From Chelydra serpentina (lineage: Eukaryota; Chordata; Testudines; Chelydridae), in NCBI GenBank assembly GCA_037349315.1, contig JBAIAC010000035.1:8632501-8696500 (forward strand): a stretch of 64,000 nt of DNA. The letters are read 5' to 3'. Below the pieces are notes generated by a model. That model saw only the letters and a list, made by a program, of their open reading frames with translations, ran no database searches and was not told where the DNA came from. Shown here in pieces: positions 23,963-34,260 of this stretch (the stretch's first letter is position 1; the number at the start of each line of letters is the position of its first letter). The translations under genes were made by a program, and so were the position numbers.

Positions 23963-24299
23963 TAGAGCTGGGTGACATTTTTCAACCTGAACTTTTTACA
24001 GAGGAACACGTTTTGTGAATTCTGTTTTGCCAAATTGTGTTTGGGGGAATGCGGGGGAGGGGGGGGAATCTGGGAAAGTCTAAACATTTTGTTTTTATAT
24101 TATATTTTTAAATTTTCAATTTTTTAATTTGAAATAACTTTTTGTTTCAAACTGTCCTTTCTTTTTATTTTAAAAGTTAAAATATTAAATACGTAGTTAG
24201 GGCTGATGAAACATTTAGTTTGACCTGAAACCAATTCCCCCACCCCCAATATTTTGGAATTGCCAGCGAATCAAAGAATCTATTATTCATTCAGCTCTA
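23963..24299. mobile_element. AT-rich fold-back element
   Basis: The left end AGTAGAGCTGGGTGAC and the right end, inverted, GTAGAGCTGAATGAATAATAG are terminal inverted repeats. The interior is very AT-rich with many GTTT and AATTTT runs. It is the same class as 17816-18129. Confidence 0.62.
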
Positions 24300-25273
24300 C
24301 TCATGACACTTGGCTGTCTGTCACCAAGTCCCCTCTAAACTCAGCCCCTGCTTACGCCCATAAACAGGTGCCCAAGTTGCTTTGACACACATTTTTTCTT
24401 CTGTCTTGCTCCCTCTATTTTCTCTGTAATAAATTCTCTATGCAGTGTAATTAAACTCTTCTTCATCCAAAGAGTTGGAAGAGAGCCTATTTTTAAAGGG
24501 AGGTTGTTGAAAACCTTTCTGGTGAGCAAGCTTTTACAGATGTACATAAAATATCACCAGTGCTGAACAGACATTAGATGTGACATAGGGTTAAACTGGT
24601 TTCTCAACACGGACTGGCCCAAGATAATTAGTTTTCATAGAATTATACAGGATATCCTTAGGGGATTTGGAATAGGTCCCATTAATGTTTCTTCTCAAGG
24701 TGGCTTTATTGCCACAAGCCAAAAAAAAACCCCAGCTCACGTTATTCCAACACAACTTATCTAATCATGCTGACGAGATCTGACAATGTAGAATATGACA
24801 TGACATGCAGAGAATTTTTAAAAAAAATCAATTTTGAAGTTTTAAAACATTTCAATATGGGCTAGTTTCATCCTCGTGAACAGCAAAAAGCTAGACAGCT
24901 TTAAAAGGGTGGATGTCTTTCACTGGACTGATGTGATTTCACACAATTGATATAAAAGGCTTTGCAAAAAAAATATTCCCTTTGCCATGTACAGACTATG
25001 CACGGAGTTGGTAAAGCAGCATATCTGTGTGAATAAACATTAGCTCTCTGTGATGAATTTTCCCATACAAATGCAGCCTTGGAGATGTAAATTGTTTTTC
25101 AACAGACACCAAGGAATGTTAGTTGCTTTACTATGTACTAAGAGTTTGCTCACACTGTCCCTAGATGGCTATAGGAAAACACCCGCTTTGAGTCTATGTG
25201 CAAGGCATGAATCCCCATGCATAATCAAAACTGGTTCTAAAGTCTGTGCCCTATAAATACAGATGGAAAATTC
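24300..25273. other. Unique non-coding DNA
   Basis: No gene or repeat recognised. Confidence 0.5.
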
Positions 25274-25286
25274 AAGGGAAATTTTG

Positions 25287-25403
25287 CAGAAGCGACAAAG
25301 GGTCCTGTGGCACCTTATAGACTAACTGTTAGTCTATAAGGTGCCACAGGACCCTTTGTCGCGTCTGCAGATCCAGACTAACACGGCTACCCCTCTGATA
25401 CTT
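25287..25403 (-). mobile_element. SINE inserted as a head-to-head palindrome
   Basis: Read on the minus strand, the right part is the 5' portion of the GTATCAGAGGGGTAGCCG family. It is followed by an inverted copy of its own last about 40 bases. The result is a perfect palindrome with 35-bp arms (starting GCGACAAAGGGTCCTGTGGC) around a single central T. The whole structure is flanked by one 13-bp duplication AAGGGAAATTTTG (25274-25286 and 25404-25416), so it entered as a single event. Confidence 0.9.
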
Positions 25404-25490
25404 AAGGGAAATTTTGACTCCCTCCATTAGGTTATGGTTCTGAAAGAGAATAACATCTGCTGATTGACTCTCCCAAACCAATATCTGCAA

Positions 25491-25780
25491 AGGTTCGGTC
25501 TACACTGCAATTAAAAACCGGTGGCTGGCCTGTGACAGCTGACTCAGGCTCACGGGGCTTGGGCTTAAGGGGCTTTTTAACTGCATTGTAGATGTTTGGG
25601 CTCATGCTGGAGCCTGGGCTCTAGGACCCTGTCAGGTGGGAGGGTCCCTGAGCTCAGGTTGTGGCCCAAGCTCAAACATCTACAGTGCAATTAAACAGCC
25701 CCTTAGCTTGAGACCCAGACGCTCGAGTCACCTGGCGTGGGCCAGCCGTGGGTGTCTAATTGAAGTGTAGACACACCTTA
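25491..25780. mobile_element. Fold-back DNA element (GGTTCGGTCTACACTGCAAT ends)
   Basis: The left arm GGTTCGGTCTACACTGCAAT and the right end read inverted, GGTGTGTCTACACTTCAAT, frame a long inverted-repeat element. The arms continue through GGCTGGC(C) and GGGGCT motifs, and an inner copy of CTACAGTGCAATTAAACAG lies at 25681. No clear target duplication. A partial copy lies at 23335. Confidence 0.7.
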
Positions 25781-25825
25781 AAGTCCTACAGTCAGCCTAG
25801 TTTCTGTAACAGCACTTTGATAATT

Positions 25826-25905
25826 TAGGACCAGACCCTCAAAGGTCTTTAGGTGCCTAACTCCTATTGAAAACCTTGGAATACAGACATCAATTCCAGA
25901 CCGTT
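25826..25905. repeat. Ancient palindromic repeat
   Basis: GGACCAGACCCTCAAAGGTC, TTTAGGTGCCTAACTCC and TATTGAAAACC form the left half of the palindromic family. The right half has decayed. Confidence 0.5.
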
Positions 25906-27097
25906 CTTCTCCCAGGGTATAGAGGATAGTCTTAAGATTGGAGCTGTATCAAAATATAATTATTGAGCAACCAACAAATATTGGGCCCGAAATTTCAGAC
26001 CTTTTGCAGGCTGAACTCCCAGGTGACAACTGCAGGATGCTGGTGTGTTTGTGTGTATTAGCTGTGGAGCTTCTACTCCTTTGAATATATGAAAGACCCT
26101 CCTAGTGCACCATGGAAACCATTCTAGTTGGAAATAATCTTTTCTGCATGTCTTTTAAAAAGAAATCATTCCCCGCTTTATAACGCCATGAACATTAGCA
26201 TCCAAACTGGACCTTTTGTTTTCAGTTCGCACAAACCTCCTCACCTGAAGGTCCTATGTTTGTGGCAACACACATGGTTTCTGTGGAGATGATTGTGCCT
26301 TCAGATGATGGAAAAAAAACAGCAGAACCCAGGGGTAGGAAGGAGATCCTGTTTTCATGAGGAATAAGAGGTACCAAAATTATGACTTGTAAATAGAACT
26401 ATTTTTAAATACAAGGTTTTACCTGATGAATCAGTGAGGTGTTTTAAGCTCCCACTCTGGTTCAACTTTTATCATTCTTTACATTTTAGACAAAGAACTC
26501 TGTTTTGAAGCCTGATGGTGTCATGTAATTGTCAATAGTTTTAACTTGAGCTAAGTTAAGTTAATTTCCCTCCTTAGGCTGGTTTGCTTTCTCTAGCAGA
26601 ACAGTTCTGCATCCTATTGATCATGCAATTACATTTGCCTTGCAATTGATTTGCATTAATCCACCTCACTATCACTCTGCCCTCCTAGTTTCCTTATGTC
26701 CTTCTTGAAGTGACATACTTATCTCAGAAATGAAATGAACTCATATTAAACCCTTTCCCTGGATTCCATTCCTTCAAGTTGTTATACGGAGTTCTGAAAT
26801 TGGATGGGCACCAGATGATGATGTGGAGAACTGCCAGTATTTCACATATGGGGTTAATTTTCGGTCTTTTGTGCTCTGTTCCATCTCGTTTGGCATGGTT
26901 GCACTTTGTTAAAGTGACAGTTAATTTAATGTTGATTGTTACATTGTTGTATCACCTTTCTCCTTTCCCTATCAGTCATTTAATTTTAATCACTGAGGAA
27001 TATTAACTGTGATAAGAGGAATTCATAGTTCATTAATTTCTTTCTCCCTGGTAGATTGCAATCCCTAATAAGTATTATTAGCTGCACATGTAGCACT
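25906..27097. other. Unique non-coding DNA
   Basis: No gene or repeat recognised. Confidence 0.5.
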
Positions 27098-27105
27098 GCC
27101 TAGAG

Positions 27106-27437
27106 TGGTGGTTCTCAACTGTAGTCCACCGCTTCTTCAGGGGAAGCCCCTGGCGCGCCGGGCCGGTTTGTTGACCTGCCGCATCTGCAGATTCGGCCAG
27201 TCACGGCTCCCACTGGCCGCTGTTCACTGCGCCAGGCCAATGAGGGCTGTGGGATGCGGTGCGGGCAGAGGGATGTGCTGGCTGCCACGTCCCACAGCCC
27301 CCATTGGCCTGGAGCGGTGAACCGCGGCCTGTGGGAGCTGCGAGTGGCTGAACCTGCGGACGTGGCAGGTCAACAAACTGACCAGCGTACCAGGGGCTTT
27401 CCCTGAAGAAGCGGTGGACCACAGTTGAGAACCACCG
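27106..27437. mobile_element. hAT-type MITE (GGTGGTTCTCAACTG ends)
   Basis: A 332-bp element whose ends TGGTGGTTCTCAACTG and, inverted, CGGTGGTTCTCAACTG continue into long arms (CCACCGCTTCTTCAGGG on both sides). It is flanked by a perfect 8-bp duplication GCCTAGAG (27098-27105 and 27438-27445). The GC-rich centre carries GGCCAATGAGGGCTGTGGG and its inverted copy, a module shared with the elements at 33.8, 49.0 and 53.9 kb. The open frames here are artefacts. Confidence 0.9.
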
Positions 27438-27446
27438 GCCTAGAGT

Positions 27447-27600
27447 TAAGGTTGCTCAACACTTTTCATTATAAGACCCTGTTTTCAGTTACTTATAACT
27501 TGGGTGAATTTTAAATGTCTAGGCTGAAATTTTCCATGTTGGGTGTTTTCCTCAGGATTTTCCATGTTGGGTGTTTTCCTCAGGCAGAATGGTTTTGCAG
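27447..27600 (+). repeat. Dispersed repeat, copy 2, with 28-bp tandem duplication
   Basis: It matches 13503-13640 (AAGGTTGCTCAACAC, CATTATAAG, GGCTGAAATTTTCCATG). In this copy a 28-bp segment beginning ATTTTCCATGTTGGG occurs twice in direct tandem (27529-27556 and 27557-27584) without mismatch. Confidence 0.65.
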
Positions 27601-30418
27601 CATTTCCATAAAAACTATTCAGGTATTTCTCTTTATGAGGTTAGGGAAAAATCCTTTTCTTTTTCTTTTTTTGCATGTTAAACTCTTAAAACAGTTTAGT
27701 TTCTTTAAAATCATTCTAATTAGTTAGGCAGCTTAAATACACGTTCAGTAGAGGGTGCCAATGATGACTCACCCACGGCACAATTTAGTTCAGCAAGGAG
27801 GGATGACAATGAGATTTCCTCAAGGAAGAGGAGACTCAGTTGGGGTAGCAAATAATTCTAGTAGTAGTAGAGCTAGAGGAGTAAGCCAAATACTGCTCTG
27901 AGTCATGCACACATCTCTCATCAAAGCCAGTGAGACTAACTGTCTGCAGGGATCTGAAAGCACAATCTGGCTTTCTCTACATTGATTTAGATGTTTGATT
28001 ATTATGGGTTATTTTCTTGTCTCCTATGGAAAGTCAGAGTAAAAGTGTTTCAGGCAGGGAACCTATGTGGGTATATTCAAAGAGTTGGGCATGACACACC
28101 TGCATAGATTATTACAGCCCAGAGGTCTTCACATAGGGTTGTAGGGCCAATAGGTCTCTCTGTCTGCTAACCCACTGACCATACCTCTGCTACTCCCCGG
28201 CCAGACCACCCTCACCCCGTGCTCCAACAGAAAACTACCACAATGCTCTGCTGTGCTCAGTGGCCACAGAATCCCCTAGCACAGTCTCCCTATTTCCCAG
28301 CAATCTTCTTCCCATTCCCATGTGCAGAATTTCCATTGTGTTTTAGGTATTTTCAGTAGCAACCCAGGGGAGCTGCAAGATTTGGCCCCGAGGGCTCAAG
28401 GCAAGGCTCTACCAACATTATTCAAGTCCGTTGCTTTATATTCTCTAATGAATTGTGAGTCTGAAAGAAAACGCACCGTTCAGGCACCGTACTTAAATGA
28501 ATAACGATATTTTCATTTCCTGTCTAATGAATAAAATAGATTTCCCAGCGTTCACAATTGTGATCTTAAAGCAGGAATAATAAACTTAACCAAACCAAAC
28601 CAAACCAAAATAAAACCAACACAAAAGTGCTGTACTCCATAGTAAAGGGAACAATCCATAGTAAAGGGAACAATAAAGCCATCAGCAAAATCCATAGTTT
28701 TTTTTAGCCAATCTGTCTGCCAGAATAAGTGCAACAGCTGAAAAAAAAGAACAGAAAATGAATTACCTTCTTTATTACCATGTCCTCACTGCCTTTGTCC
28801 AAAACAACTAGGATAAACAAAATAATTATCTTTTGAATTAATGCTAATAAGATTGAATTTGTTCTGGGAAGATAGAGAATTGATCACTTTAAGCAAAATA
28901 TGACATTGCTTATTATCTGGGGTGGCAAGAACCCACTGGGTCATGATCAAACATTATTACTTTACCCTGAATAGCTATTTGATTGCAGTGATTGGAAGTG
29001 TATTCTATGTTTTTATATTTGATGTGATTTTGTTTGATAGTTATCTGTAGAATTCAACTTGACTCAGTGTATTCAGTTCGCCTCAGCTTATTTCTAGACA
29101 ATTCTGACCACACAAACGTCTCTCAGAATAATTTGTACCACCCAAATCTGCTCTTACTAAATTCAGGGGCAAAATACCATGGGATGGGACCCACAGCCAA
29201 TTAAAGCTTATGCATATAAACACAAGTCAGTTAGTGAGGGTATGCTGTGATGCGAAGGTATTATCTGTGCTCCACAGATGAACAGGGAGTATGGGAAAAC
29301 AGAGAGGCTTGAGGTAGTAGGATTTAACTATTTGTGAGGGTTGTAAATTATAGGCTCAGGATGAGGGAAGGGATTGTATGAAAGCCAAGGAATGGATTTA
29401 TCGAATAGGGGCTGTTATGTGCACAGCATGGGTTAAAAAAAAATCTACCAGCTGCTAGGGTAGGGGAAGAAAGGAATGCAATCTGAGAAAGTTTGAGGCA
29501 TGTAGAGAACAGGCAGAAGAATAGAAAGGAAAAGAATAGTAAGAAATGAGGTCAGAAGTAGAGAGATGCATATTAATAGGATGTTGAAAGCTAGGAGAAT
29601 GTAAACTCTTAGGGATTTTGCTATTATCGTTCTTGTTCAAAGAGTATCTAGAGCCCTGTGGACAGTTTATAAATAATGGGGTTGGTTGTGGGGCTTGGGA
29701 GTGGCTTGTAATGTACCATTTGGTCAAGTGGCTAGACAGTGAGTGAAGATTTCTGAGGCTGGCACCGAAAGGTCCCAGCTACAGGAGAGAAAAGTGGGGC
29801 TTGAAGAGTGGAGCCCTAGGAGAAACTATAATTGTTAGGAATGAACAGACGTTTTGTCCACCAAGACTGTCAGCTAATATCTGGTGGTGCTGATGACTTG
29901 ATGGCAAAAGCAGGCACAGGAAGAGGCATTACAAATACATGTATATATCCTAATTGAGCGTCTGAGGGGAAATAACTTGACAAAATATCAGCTGAAGTAG
30001 GATAAGAGCTGCAAGGTAACTGTTCATTGCAGAACAGCCTCTGGGTGTGCTACGCATAAGATTACACAAGATATAATAATAAAGTTAAATGACTTTCATT
30101 CTTCGTCTGAGGCTAATAGACATACTGGTATGACTCTCTTGTTTGCCTAGGCAGAAGAGATTACATTTAAGTATCCACACACACCATGGTCACTGTTCTT
30201 CATGGATTATGTTTGTATGTTTTATTTTACAACAGAATTCCCTTGAGTGCATTTTACCTCCTCATTAATTCTGATTAATTTGGATGGTGTTAATGTTAAT
30301 ATGCCAAATATGCCAAAACGATGAATAACGTGATGCTTGTAACACTTTGCTGTAATTATATTTTTGGATTTATATTATGACCACAGTAGATACAGTGGCT
30401 AATTTTCCCCCTATAGTT
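27601..30418. other. Unique non-coding DNA with two small tandem repeats
   Basis: A (CCAAA)n-like run is at about 28590-28617. A 19-bp unit starting CCATAGTAAAGGG is duplicated at 28637-28655 and 28656-28674. No gene seen. Confidence 0.5.
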
Positions 30419-30800
30419 GCAGTGACCTGGGGCCATGTGACCGGAGGACTAGGCATTGAATGGGGAACTAGGAAATCAGTAATTAGTCCCAGCTCTGCCA
30501 CGAGCTCACTATGTGCCCTTGGGAAACTTATTTAGAGCTAAATTTTTAAAAGCAGCCTCTGATTTTTATGTGCCTTATATCTTGGGTGCCTGAATCTCCG
30601 AGGAGCTAAACTGCTCACTTCAGCTGGAGTAGTGGATGCTCAGCACCCTTAAAAATCAGGTCCTAAGGAGTCTCAATCTGGACTATCAAAAAAGGAAGCA
30701 TCCCGAATTAGTGAACACGCCAGAAATGTTGGCCTTAACCTCTGTCTCGTTTTTCACCTCTTTAAAATGGGGATAATGGGTCACATTTTGGACTAGCATA
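30419..30800 (+). mobile_element. MIR SINE split by an ancient palindromic repeat
   Basis: The first part reads CCCAGCTCTGCCACGAGCTC and GTGCCCTTGGGAAAC. The MIR resumes at about 30733 with GGCCTTAACCTCTGTCTCG and CTCTTTAAAATGGGGATAAT. Between them (about 30536-30668) is a palindromic-repeat relic containing CCTCTGATTTTTATGTGCC, GATGCTCAGCACCC and TTAAAAATCAGGTCC. Confidence 0.65.
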
Positions 30801-31265
30801 ACACCTTGACTTTGAGTTCTGGCCCTCCACATCCCAGGTGAATTTCACCCTTAAAAGCCTGAGCGTATCTCTCAGTCTTGCAATGAAAAATATATCTAAG
30901 AATAGCTACTTGAAAATTGTCATGCTAACAGGTCAAAGGGGAGATTTTTCATCTAGTGCCCCCAAGTAAGTGAAATATGATAAGACACATTTGTAGAAGC
31001 TGGTCTGGGTAGAAGCTGTTCAGCTCCCCAATATTTAATATGGTAGGTTTAATCAAAGCAAGTCTTGTAAAAAAAAGTCCTGATCCCTGAATATTAATGT
31101 AAACAAAGTCCAAAAAAGGTAGGAAGAGCATTATGTACAACATTTGTCATTTCAGCCTTTCTTGAAGCCAATGACTCATATGGAAAGCTGGGGTACTCAG
31201 GAGTATCAGAATGAAGCAAAATAGTCAATTTACAGGACAGAGAAGATGATGATACCCAATCTATG
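30801..31265. other. Unique non-coding DNA
   Basis: No feature recognised. Confidence 0.5.
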
Positions 31266-31273
31266 CCTTAAAG

Positions 31274-31781
31274 CAGGGGTGGTCAATCTGTGGCTCCGGA
31301 GCCACATGCGGCTCTTCAGAAGTTAATGTGCGGCTCCTTGTATAGGCACCGACTCTGGGGATGGAGCTACAGGGGCCAACTTTCCAATGTACTGGGGGGT
31401 GCTCACTGCTCAACCCCTGGCCCTGCCCCAGGCCCTGCTCCCACTCCACCCCTTCCCGCCCCCTCCCCTGAGCCTTCCATGCCCTCGCTTCTCCCCCCTT
31501 TCCCTCCAGAGCCTCCTGCATGCCACAAAACAGCTGATTGGGAGGTGCGGGAAAGGAGGGGCTTGGACTAGATGACCTCCTGAGGTCCCTTCCAACCCTG
31601 AGATTCTATGAGATTCTATGAGGGGGAGGCACTGATCGGCGGGGCGGTCGGTGGGTGGGAGGTGCTGGGAGTGGGGGGTGGGGGAGCTGATGGCAGGGGC
31701 TGCTGATGTATTACTGTGACTCTTTGGCAATGTACATTGGTAAATTCTGGCTCCTTCTCAGGCTCAGGTTGGCTACCACTG
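31274..31781. mobile_element. hAT-type element (CAGGGGTGGTCAATCTG ends) with a nested CR1-type tail
   Basis: The left end CAGGGGTGGTCAATCTG and the right end read inverted, CAGTGGTAGCCAACCTG, are terminal inverted repeats. The flanks CCTTAAAG (31266-31273) and CCTTGAAA (31782-31789) match in 6 of 8 bases. The interior is GC-rich (TGCGGCTCTTCAGAAG, then CCCTGCCCCAGGCC). A CR1-type 3' end (31556-31621) has landed inside, so the remainder is about 440 bp. Frames of up to 106 codons are low-complexity artefacts. Confidence 0.83.
31556..31621 (+). mobile_element. CR1-type 3' end nested in hAT element
   Basis: GGCTTGGACTAGATGACCTC, CTGAGGTCCCTTCC and AACCCTGAGATTCTATGAG followed by GATTCTATGAG is the terminal piece of CR1 or of a SINE with a CR1 tail. 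It must be younger than the host hAT copy. Confidence 0.85.
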
Positions 31782-32335
31782 CCTTGAAATACGAGTCCAA
31801 GGGGAAACAGAGAAATCTTTTGTGTCCAGCTCCATTTTATACAACAGTTTAACATTCCACATGTACTCTGAGCTCTCCTTTATTGCTACAGGTGGTATTG
31901 TCCCTGATCAAAGCACTCAACCTAGTGCAGGAAATAGCGAAAGTCTCACTTTCCTCAAGATCATTCTGAAAATCTTCCCAGATGATGTGTCTGCATGTCT
32001 AATTTACTGCTCAGGGAATGAGCTGAAAGAATGAGTGAACAAAATTGAAATTGGAATAAACAGTGAGCATAAATATTACTGGTGGCTTGGTGCGCAAACA
32101 ACTGCTGAAGGCTCTAAAGTGTATTATAATCTTGACTCTAAGCAGTAATTGATCACACATGATGTGCGCCACTTAATATTACATTAGAACCAATCCTATC
32201 TTTTGATGACTTCTTTTAGTACACAACAGTTACCTTATGATCCCTATGGTATTTGGGAACATAACAATTAAATTCAATGGGAAAGTTCAGCTTTTCTTTA
32301 GCATTTCACTTTCTCCTTTGTCCTGTGTGATATTT
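31782..32335. other. Unique non-coding DNA
   Basis: No feature recognised. Confidence 0.5.
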
Positions 32336-32955
32336 TCATAGAATCATAGAATCATAGAATCATAGAATCTCAGGGTTGGAAGGGACCTCAGGAGGTCATC
32401 TAGTCCAACCCCCTGCTCAAAGCAGGACCAACCCCAACTAGATCATCCCAGCCAGGGCTTTGTCAAGCCTGACCTTAAAAACCTCTAAGGAAGGAGATTC
32501 CACCACCTCCCTAGGTAACCCATTCCACTGCTTCACCACCCTACTAGTGAAAAAGTTTTTCCTAATATCCAACCTAAACCTCCCCCTCTGCAACTTGAGA
32601 CCATTACTCCTTGTTCTGTCATCTTCTACCACTGAGAACAGTCTAGATCCATCCTCTTTGGAACCCCCTTTTAGGTAGTTGAAAGCAGCTATCAAATCCC
32701 CCCTCACTCTTCTCTTCTGCAGGCTAAACAATCTCAGTTCCCTCAGCCTCTCCTCATAAGTCATGTGCTCCAGCCCCCTAATCATTTTTGTTGCCCTCCG
32801 TTGGACTCTTTCCAATTTATCCACATCCTTTTTGTAGTGTGGGGCCCAAAACTGGACACAGTACTCCAAATGAGGCCTCACCAGTGCCGAATAGAGGGGA
32901 ATAATCACGTCCCTCGATCTGCTGGAAATGCCCCTACTTATACAGCCCAAAATGC
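32336..32955 (-). mobile_element. CR1 LINE, 5'-truncated
   Basis: The 3' end (left on the plus strand) has about four copies of the ATTCTATG-type 8-bp unit that terminates CR1. Upstream of it come the 3' UTR and the C-terminal part of ORF2. The copy stops at about 32955, where similarity to the CR1 consensus as I remember it ends. About 620 bp of an element of several kilobases remains, typical for CR1. No target duplication is seen, which is usual for CR1. Confidence 0.95.
32438..32950 (-). pseudogene. CR1 ORF2 reverse transcriptase, C-terminal fragment
   Basis: This frame encodes 170 residues of the CR1 ORF2 C-terminus and ends at a stop at 32438-32440. Recognisable blocks are [61 protein letters not shown] and [20 protein letters not shown]. 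The full protein has an endonuclease and a reverse transcriptase domain. Here only the region after the catalytic core remains, so it is inactive. The first codon is TTG within the continuing frame, not a real start. No frameshift or stop interrupts it, suggesting a fairly recent insertion. Confidence 0.92.
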
Positions 32956-33342
32956 CAGAGATTTCTGAGGATCTGATGTCAATTGGAGCTCTGAGTTCTC
33001 AGGCAATATCTCTGAAGATGAGGCCCATAAAGTATAAGTACATAGGTGAGTAAGGCAGGTAGGATTTGGCCCACAGTGGGTGAAAGTAAGACATGCTTTA
33101 AAATGTACCATGTGTTTCTTTTAAATCGCTTCCTCCCCCAACCCCGTCTCTTCTACCTTCATTCCATTTCCTCAAGCATAACCTGTCGTCATTGGGGAGT
33201 CAATTCACTTTGGATTCCTCCAGCCCAATTTATTAACAAGTAATCAGACAAGGCTGACTGCTATAAATAGGTGGATTTTAATGTCCATGGTCAAAGGTAA
33301 TATAATAAATATTTTTTATCGTCAAAGCACTTTAGAAATATT
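32956..33342. other. Unique non-coding DNA
   Basis: No feature recognised. Confidence 0.5.
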
Positions 33343-33430
33343 AGCTAACTAACCCACACCACACCCAAGAAGGGTAGGTGAATGTATTATCCCTTGTTGC
33401 ACAGCTGGAGAAACCGAGGCACTAGTTAAG

Positions 33431-33545
33431 GTAAAATTTTCAAAAAGTGTCTAAGTGACTTGTAAGCACTTTTGAAAATAGAATTTCATTTTCTATCTCT
33501 TAGGAGCCTTGGTTTCAATGGAACTTAGGCTCCTGACTGGTATGT
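33431..33545. repeat. Ancient palindromic repeat nested in MIR
   Basis: AAAATTTTCAAAAAGTGTC, CTAAGTGACTTGTAAGCAC, CTTTTGAAAATAG and TTCAATGGAACTTAGGCTCC are diagnostic pieces of the palindromic family. Confidence 0.6.
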
Positions 33546-33553
33546 CTCCTAAA

Positions 33554-34167
33554 GGTGTGTCTGTACCGCATTCGGGAAGTGTGACTGCAGCACATGTAGG
33601 CATATCTGAGCTAGGTTTGATTGAGTTAGCCCACTAAAAATCGCAGTGTAGCCACACCAGCATGGGCTAGCGTCCTGAGTACACATCTAGGGTCCTGGGC
33701 AGGATTGTATTTGGGTGGCTAGTCTGTGCTGCTGCAGCTACATAGCTATTTTTAGCAAGCCAGCCCAACCAAAGCTGTGCCTACACATCCTGGCAATCGC
33801 AGTTCCGATTGCAGTGTAGACCAGGGATCGGCAACCTTTGGCACGTGGCCTGTCAGGGAAAGCTGCTGTTGGGCCGGGACAGTTTGTTTACCTGTAGTGT
33901 CCACAGGTTCGGCCGATCGCAGCTCCTACTGGCCGCGGTTTGCCGCTCAGGGCCAATGGGGGCTGCGGGAAGCGGCGGCCAGCACATCACTCAGGCCGCG
34001 CCACTTCCTACAGCCCCCGTTGGCCTGAAACGGTGAAGCGGCCAGTGGGAGCTGTGATCGGCTGAACCTGCAGATGCTGCAGGTAAACAAACCATCCCGG
34101 CCCAACAGCGGATTTCCCTGATGGGCCGCGTGCCAAAAGTTGCCAACCCCTGGTGTAGACATACCCT
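33554..34167. mobile_element. Fold-back DNA element (GGTGTGTCTGTACCGC ends), split by a hAT
   Basis: The left end GGTGTGTCTGTACCGCATT and the right end read inverted, GGGTATGTCTACACTGCAAT, are terminal inverted repeats once the inserted hAT (33822-34152) is removed. Inner motifs GTGTGACTGCAGC and CATGGGCTAGCG resemble the element at 10539-10823. Confidence 0.68.
33822..34152. mobile_element. hAT-type MITE (CAGGGATCGGCAACC ends)
   Basis: A 331-bp element with ends CAGGGATCGGCAACCTTTGG and, inverted, CAGGGGTTGGCAACTTTTGG. It is flanked by a perfect 8-bp duplication GTGTAGAC (33814-33821 and 34153-34160). The long GC-rich arms carry GGCCAATGGGGGCTGCGGGA and its inverted copy. It is the youngest layer of this nest. 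The 83- and 109-codon frames are artefacts. Confidence 0.92.
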
Positions 34168-34260
34168 ATGTGGCTTGCCCAAGGCTGCAGAGAGAGTTAG
34201 TGCTGGAGCTGTGATTAGCACTCTGGAAATCCTGTCTCCCAGTTCTGTGTATAAACCAGG

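Larger units (their letters stand above)
33343..34260 (-). mobile_element. MIR SINE interrupted by a 740-bp nest of other repeats
   Basis: The MIR core on the minus strand reads GGAGAAACCGAGGCAC and AGTTAAG up to 33430. It resumes at 34171 with TGGCTTGCCCAAGGCTGC, the sequence expected to follow directly in an intact MIR. Everything from 33431 to 34170 is therefore inserted: a palindromic relic (33431-33545), a fold-back element (33554-34167) and, inside that, a hAT MITE (33822-34152). Confidence 0.72.
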
